10,613 nucleotides of DNA from Rickettsia typhi (GTDB lineage Bacteria > Pseudomonadota > Alphaproteobacteria > Rickettsiales > Rickettsiaceae), in the NCBI GenBank assembly GCA_945907105.1, contig CAMDSB010000039.1, positions 1 to 10,613 on the forward strand, read 5' to 3'. This document shows positions 7,429 to 10,613 of the stretch, piece by piece (the first letter of the stretch is position 1; each line of letters opens with the position of its first letter). A program made the translations under genes and the position numbers. The notes beneath the pieces are model-generated. The model made no database searches and had not been told where the DNA came from. It saw nothing but the letters and a program-made list of their open reading frames with translations.

Positions 7429-7489
7429 GTTTTATAGAGAATTCGTTTTTCTTCCTTTTTTGTCTACAGGAAAATGTGGCTACTTGCAC
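7397..7489 (-). CDS. Possible 30-residue basic peptide after the doxX gene
   Basis: Minus-strand GTG at 7489 is preceded by a full GGAGG with a 6-nt spacer. It opens 30 codons rich in lysine (for example CRQKRKKNEF), ending at a TAG inside the stem of the shared terminator. It lies 67 nt downstream of doxX. The strong ribosome-binding match is the only positive evidence. The A-rich composition could produce the lysines by chance, and overlap with a terminator is unusual for a real gene. I know no family like it. Confidence 0.15.
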   Translation of the reverse strand: MQVATFSCRQKRKKNEFSIKQKAAKPVFEV

Positions 7490-7556
7490 TTATAACCTCC
7501 ACAAATTATCATAGCTGCATCGATTATATCATAATGCTCTTTACGCCTTAAGCAAA

Positions 7557-8015
7557 CTATTTTTTAGACCATCCACCACAAATCAAAGAATCAATAGAGT
7601 ACCTCCCTGGGCCATAAAAAACTATTGTGGCTAGCAAAATTGCCCAATATACATGCTCAATTAAATCAAGATATGTGAATTGAATAACAGCTACCATACA
7701 AATTAAAGGTATGGCTGAAAACCTAGTTAAAAAACCTATCACCAAGAAAAATGGCATGATAAGCTCCGTGGCAGTTGCAAGAGAGGCGGCAATTTCAGTG
7801 GGGATAATTGGTACTTTATATTCATACTGGAATAAATAAAGGGTTGTTTGCCAACTACTTATTTTTGTAAGACCTGAGTACCAAAAAACCGTAGCCATCC
7901 ATATTCTTATAAACAATACAAGTAGTGAAAATAAATATTTATTCGAGAACTCTGTAGCAATAAGGTAGGCTCTACCAAACAAGCTATTCTGTATTTTGTT
8001 AATCCACTGCATCAT
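7557..8015 (-). CDS. DoxX-family membrane protein, last gene of the bufferin operon
   Basis: This 152-residue integral membrane protein has four predicted helices, roughly at residues 28-48, 78-98, 100-118 and 120-135. The DoxX pattern FWYSGLTKISSW (44-55) appears, followed by EYKVPIIP, TATELIMPFFLVIGFLTR and a GPG near the C-terminus. DoxX proteins often accompany MNIO/bufferin clusters, where they are proposed to act in redox or membrane steps, but their exact role is not settled. The start codon overlaps the bufC stop (ATGA), so translation is probably coupled. No independent Shine-Dalgarno is visible. The protein lies in the cytoplasmic membrane. The family assignment is secure; the function in copper handling is inferred from the operon. 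Confidence 0.88.
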   Translation of the reverse strand: MMQWINKIQNSLFGRAYLIATEFSNKYLFSLLVLFIRIWMATVFWYSGLTKISSWQTTLYLFQYEYKVPIIPTEIAASLATATELIMPFFLVIGFLTRFSAIPLICMVAVIQFTYLDLIEHVYWAILLATIVFYGPGRYSIDSLICGGWSKK

Positions 8016-8797
8016 AAGGGTACACTTAAACTAGTGTTCACAATTATCTCCTTTTCTAACAACAAGCTAATTATCTTAGCTATCTTTGTATCTAAATCGT
8101 TACTAATATCCATCTGCTCAAGAGCTTGCCCGAGATTTTTCCTCTTTTTAAGCGCAAACAAAAACTGCCACTGCTCCTTTTTAAGAAACAACGTCTCTAT
8201 TCTACCACGGACTCTGCATATGAGAACGAAACATTCTTCATGTACCATATCAATTTTTTTACACTCGTGCTTACCATCAAGCAGTAACTGTATTTTAGCA
8301 AGCGACCAGTTTGTCTGTAGAAAAAATGTTGAACAACTAAATTCAAAAAGAACTCCTTCAGGATCATTAGACAAAGACTTATTAAATTGTTCTAAGCTAA
8401 TGGGTTTCTGATTCGGAGATTCATAACTCTTAGATCTTAACCACTCCATTCTTGCATAATCGGGTAAATAATCTAAGTGCTTTGTTGAAGGAAATTTCTC
8501 TAAAAAACCTGGAAAACTCTCACCAAAACCACTAATATTTGATCTATCAGTTATATTTATAAATTCATGGCTATAAGCAAGTGCCACACCACGCGCGCAA
8601 TCGGGTCCAATAAGGCGCCAAATGCCAGGGTACGTTATTTTCAAGGCTGTAACAAAATTCTCAAATACAGTATCTTGGTGCACTCTTAGGCGATGTTCCG
8701 CTTTTATCAAACCATTTGCTTTGATAAAAGCAAGATTCCCTTTACCACCAAAAATTGAGTCAAGCAGGCTCTCTTGTATCGTTTCTAAACTAAGCAT
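8012..8797 (-). CDS. bufC: BufC: DUF2063 (HvfC/BufC N-terminal domain) partner of the bufferin maturase
   Basis: BufC proteins are the usual partners of MNIO enzymes and are thought to bind the precursor and present it to BufB. The N-terminal DUF2063 domain covers about residues 5-101. It includes RLRVHQDTVFENFVTALKITYPG (starting at 36, typical of the family in a longer form) and the following IGPDCARG. LPDYARMEWL (111-120) is the conserved segment after this domain. The last 140 residues are less conserved and fit the winged-helix-like C-terminal part of these proteins. The total of 261 residues is normal. The start overlaps the last 8 nt of bufB and has an AAGGG about 9 nt upstream, and the stop overlaps doxX by 4 nt. 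These overlaps make bufB, bufC and doxX a single tightly coupled unit. Confidence 0.88.
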   Translation of the reverse strand: MLSLETIQESLLDSIFGGKGNLAFIKANGLIKAEHRLRVHQDTVFENFVTALKITYPGIWRLIGPDCARGVALAYSHEFINITDRSNISGFGESFPGFLEKFPSTKHLDYLPDYARMEWLRSKSYESPNQKPISLEQFNKSLSNDPEGVLFEFSCSTFFLQTNWSLAKIQLLLDGKHECKKIDMVHEECFVLICRVRGRIETLFLKKEQWQFLFALKKRKNLGQALEQMDISNDLDTKIAKIISLLLEKEIIVNTSLSVPL

Positions 8798-9728
8798 GTA
8801 TATTTTCCCTTTTGCTTACTTGAGCCAAGTAATAATCGATCTTTGCAGCCTCGCCTAACAATACCTTAAGTTCAGGGATATTAGCGTCCCACTCAACTAA
8901 AGTTGGCACTTTGCCACATTTTTTTAGGGCGTATTCAAATAAATGCCAAACCTCCTTACATACGATATTGTCATGAGAATCAATATATAGGTATTCATTA
9001 TCTAAGATCTTTTTCTGCGAATGACCAGAAACATGCATTTCTTCAACAAAAAATGGATTAATTGCATCAATATAATCACTAGACGACCAACCATTATTTA
9101 AACCAGAAATATAAATGTTGTTAACGTCAAGCACAATTCCAGCACCAGTTCTTTGCATCAAAGCGTTCAGAAATTCAGGCTCAGAGTAAGTTGAGTTTAT
9201 ATACTCAAAATAGGTCGACGGGTTTTCAATCAATATTCTTCTCTGTAACTTATCTTGCACAAAAGAAATATTATCAGCAAAAACATCAAGCGATTCTTTA
9301 TTAAATGGGGTTGGCAATAAATCGGGTAAAAATTTGTTAGAAATAGTATTCCATGACAAATGATCTGACATAAGAAATGGATCTATTACATCCATTAATC
9401 CTTTTACTAAGCCTATATGCCTTGTATCAAGACCTTGGGCAGAACCAAGTGACATTCCAATTCCATGTAAACTAACTGGATATTTCTCTCTTATTTTATA
9501 TAAATAATCAAAATCAGGCCCGCCTAGCGAATAAAAATTCTCACTATGCACCTCAACCCAACCTATTTGGACAGGCTCTTGGGCAGAAAATTCTCTCAAA
9601 TGAGGATATCTTAGGCCAATTCCGACTGCATTAGACTTCTCTTCAAATTCCTGTGTCGAAGATGTTTGCTTTGAAAAAGGTTCGTTTCTTGACATGTTAG
9701 TAGTTTTAGTTGAGTTATTCAACTGCAT
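8790..9728 (-). CDS. bufB: BufB: MNIO (DUF692) multinuclear iron oxidase, bufferin maturase
   Basis: BufB belongs to the DUF692 family of TIM-barrel oxidases using two or three non-haem irons. In characterised bufferin systems it converts precursor cysteines into thiooxazole heterocycles that bind copper. Family motifs appear in order: GIGLRYPH (36-43), WVEVHSENF (57-65), SLHGIGMSLGS (86-96), SDHLSW (121-126), IENPST (167-172), LDVNN (200-204), EMHVSGHS (230-237), DSHD (250-253) and EWDANIPEL (279-287). The His, Glu and Asp residues in them are the expected metal ligands, and none is obviously missing. The first 34 residues are polar, rich in Ser, Thr and Asn, and lie outside the barrel. An alternative ATG at 9695 would give 301 residues. 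Neither start has a good Shine-Dalgarno. It overlaps bufC by 8 nt and lies 123 nt after the bufferin gene. Confidence 0.92.
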   Translation of the reverse strand: MQLNNSTKTTNMSRNEPFSKQTSSTQEFEEKSNAVGIGLRYPHLREFSAQEPVQIGWVEVHSENFYSLGGPDFDYLYKIREKYPVSLHGIGMSLGSAQGLDTRHIGLVKGLMDVIDPFLMSDHLSWNTISNKFLPDLLPTPFNKESLDVFADNISFVQDKLQRRILIENPSTYFEYINSTYSEPEFLNALMQRTGAGIVLDVNNIYISGLNNGWSSSDYIDAINPFFVEEMHVSGHSQKKILDNEYLYIDSHDNIVCKEVWHLFEYALKKCGKVPTLVEWDANIPELKVLLGEAAKIDYYLAQVSKRENIHA

Positions 9729-9793
9729 TTAAAAGATTTGACGGCTACTTAATAAAAGCAATTCAAGAAGGTTTCCAACGCTTTTATATTAGC

Positions 9794-9828
9794 AGATATC
9801 CTGAATCAAAATTCAGGATATCTTTTTT
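9794..9828. repeat. Perfect 13-bp palindrome between bufferin precursor and bufB
   Basis: Arms AGATATCCTGAAT (9794-9806) and ATTCAGGATATCT (9811-9823) pair without mismatch around a 4-nt loop. On the plus strand a T-run follows (to 9828), giving a textbook terminator for antisense transcription. On the minus strand, the direction of the operon, the A-run comes before the stem and no T-run follows. There it is more likely an RNA stability or processing hairpin that protects the bufA message, perhaps with some attenuation before bufB. Confidence 0.75.
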
Positions 9829-9851
9829 GATTGCTACGAATCTTTAATGTA

Positions 9852-10166
9852 TTATTCCGCAGCGTCTTCAGTAATAAGCTTAGCTTTAATTTCATCAGAA
9901 ACGCCACTCATGTCGCCTTTGTTGATTTTATCACATTCGCCCTTTGGAACCATAATCCAAGCTTCTGAATCACCAGCTTTGTTGTGACCAGCACATGATC
10001 CTGACTTACTAGAACAATCACCTTTATGCTCTAGAATTATGCTCTTACCTTCAGCGTCAACAGCTTTACATTTCTCCATTCCTTCTGGGGCATCTGCCGC
10101 TTGCGCACTAGTAAATGAAAGAGCAGCTACTGCAAAGGCAGTAGCAAGTAATTTTGATTTTTCCAT
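9852..10166 (-). CDS. bufA1: BufA1-type bufferin precursor, four-cysteine copper-binding RiPP
   Basis: This is a DUF2282-type periplasmic bufferin precursor. From the ATG at 10166 it has 104 residues. The signal peptide is basic (MEKSK), then LLATAFAVAALSFTS, with an AQA cleavage site after residue 23. The mature part has four cysteines in the BufA1 order: C33 in MEKCKAV, C51 in KGDC, C58 in SCAGH and C78 in VPKGECDKI. In bufferin 1, as I recall, the two inner cysteines become thiooxazoles and the outer two form a disulfide. The C33-C51 spacing looks about nine residues longer than in BufA1 homologues I remember. The acidic tail after KGDMSG is shared with the neighbouring paralogue. An in-frame ATG at 10178 would add MVKN, but the paralogue has GTG there and both keep the inner ATG, so I chose that. 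Confidence 0.88.
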   Translation of the reverse strand: MEKSKLLATAFAVAALSFTSAQAADAPEGMEKCKAVDAEGKSIILEHKGDCSSKSGSCAGHNKAGDSEAWIMVPKGECDKINKGDMSGVSDEIKAKLITEDAAE

Positions 10167-10199
10167 ATTTTTTACCATTATTTTGTTGATGAACTAGTT

Positions 10200-10240
10200 A
10201 AAAATTAACCCGAAACTCAGTTTGCACAAAAGTTCCGGGT
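10200..10240 (-). terminator. Terminator-like stem-loop between the two bufferin genes
   Basis: On the minus strand, ACCCGGAACT (10240-10231) pairs with AGTTTCGGGT (10217-10208) through ten base pairs including one G-U, with a 13-nt loop. TAATTTTT follows (10207-10200). It lies 78 nt after the short paralogue's stop and only 33 nt before the bufA1 start at 10166. It can be read as a terminator for the short gene or as an attenuator in the bufA1 leader. Little space for a separate promoter remains between it and bufA1. Confidence 0.6.
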
Positions 10241-10318
10241 CTTTAGACAACGCCAATACTTGATTTAAAATAAATATGGGTGTTATCGTTTAATTATTCC
10301 ATTAAAATCTAAATAGAA

Positions 10319-10546
10319 TTACTTTGAAGCAGCTTCAACTTCTGCTTTAACTTCTTCAGTAAGGCCACTCATGTCGCCTTTCATTACTTTATCGCATTCG
10401 CCTTTAGGAACCATAACTTCAGTGTGTTTAGCACCAACTTTACATTTTTCCATCATGCCTTCTTTAGCAACATCAGCTGCTTGTGCACTAGTGAATGAAA
10501 GAGCAGCTACTGCAAATGCTGTAGCAAGTAATCTTGATTTAACCAT
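10319..10546 (-). CDS. Short bufferin-like paralogue with only two cysteines
   Basis: This 75-residue secreted peptide is a tandem paralogue of the downstream four-cysteine bufferin. Its signal peptide (LLATAFAVAALSFTSAQA) is identical from LLATA onward, and the mature C-terminal half has the same VPKGECDK and KGDMSG blocks. Between them only CKVGAKHTEVM remains. The segment of roughly 28 residues that holds the two inner cysteines of a BufA1 protein is absent, leaving C35 and C51. The reading frame is intact and the DNA closely matches the other copy, so it looks like a duplication followed by an internal deletion, not a decayed gene. Without the inner pair it cannot carry the usual two thiooxazoles. 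It might still bind copper through its outer cysteines, methionines and H41, or act on the maturase. The start is the conserved inner ATG; a GTG lies at 10558. Confidence 0.8.
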   Translation of the reverse strand: MVKSRLLATAFAVAALSFTSAQAADVAKEGMMEKCKVGAKHTEVMVPKGECDKVMKGDMSGLTEEVKAEVEAASK

Positions 10547-10575
10547 ATTTTTTACCACTATTATTCGATAAATTA

Positions 10576-10612
10576 ATTTGACAAAGCCACCCGGCCTTGT
10601 GCAGTGTCAAAT
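10576..10612 (-). promoter_or_regulatory. Nested inverted repeats upstream of the first bufferin gene
   Basis: ATTTGACA (10576-10583) and TGTCAAAT (10605-10612) form an 8-bp inverted repeat. Inside it, ACAAAGCC (10581-10588) and GGCCTTGT (10593-10600) pair with one G-U wobble around a 4-nt loop. On the minus strand, a T/A-rich stretch (CAAATTAATTT) follows the inner stem. It lies about 35 nt before the start of the short paralogue, similar to the stem-loop ahead of bufA1. It could be an operator, a leader hairpin, or the terminator of another gene beyond the window. Confidence 0.45.
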
Positions 10613-10613
10613 A

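Noticed and set aside
8034..8411. Plus-strand open frame of 125 codons
   Set aside because: It is antisense to bufC, with no ribosome-binding site and low-complexity composition.
9852..10546. Tandem bufferin genes as a CRISPR-like or satellite repeat
   Set aside because: The repeat has only two copies, follows codon structure, and encodes signal peptides; it is gene duplication.
10605..10610. TTGACA on the minus strand as the -35 of a bufferin promoter
   Set aside because: No TATAAT-like element lies 15-19 nt downstream; the sequence there is the GC-rich hairpin.

Overview
This 10.6 kb window is AT-rich and looks like a chromosomal piece of an alphaproteobacterium in or near the Rickettsiales. 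The basis is my recollection of family sequences, not a search. The trigger factor, DapE, Mrp and GpsA read like their Rickettsia counterparts over long stretches. Two details also fit: an Mrp without the usual CxxC pair, and a GpsA that ends soon after its NLPM segment.

Layout. Positions 1-60 (minus) may hold the first 20 codons of a divergent gene, possibly hflK. Positions 140-1135 (+) encode an Mrp/NBP35-type Fe-S cluster carrier ATPase. A compact minus-strand operon follows at 1198-4573. In transcription order it holds a small two-helix membrane protein of unknown function, dapF (lysine/peptidoglycan), mtaB (tRNA ms2t6A37 modification) and gpsA (phospholipid precursor). Its genes overlap or lie within 1 nt of each other. 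Divergent from it on the plus strand are dapE (4701-5837), a tRNA-Leu(UAG) (5858-5942) and tig (trigger factor, 6048-7370). A strong stem-loop terminator closes this run at 7389-7428. dapE and dapF serve the same meso-diaminopimelate pathway but sit in oppositely oriented transcription units.

The accessory part is 7557-10546, all on the minus strand: a bufferin-type copper-handling RiPP system. In transcription order it has a short two-cysteine bufferin-like peptide, a four-cysteine BufA1-type bufferin precursor, BufB (DUF692/MNIO multinuclear iron oxidase), BufC (DUF2063 partner protein) and a DoxX-family membrane protein. The expected scheme is that BufB and BufC convert cysteines of the secreted precursor into copper-binding heterocycles, and the product sequesters copper in the periplasm.

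The most unusual point is the tandem pair of precursors. Their signal peptides and C-terminal halves are almost the same, but the upstream copy has lost the central segment with the two inner cysteines. Each precursor gene is preceded by a stem-loop, and a perfect 13-bp palindrome separates the precursor from bufB. This suggests that precursor and maturase levels are set separately. No rRNA, CRISPR array, transposase or integrase is visible.
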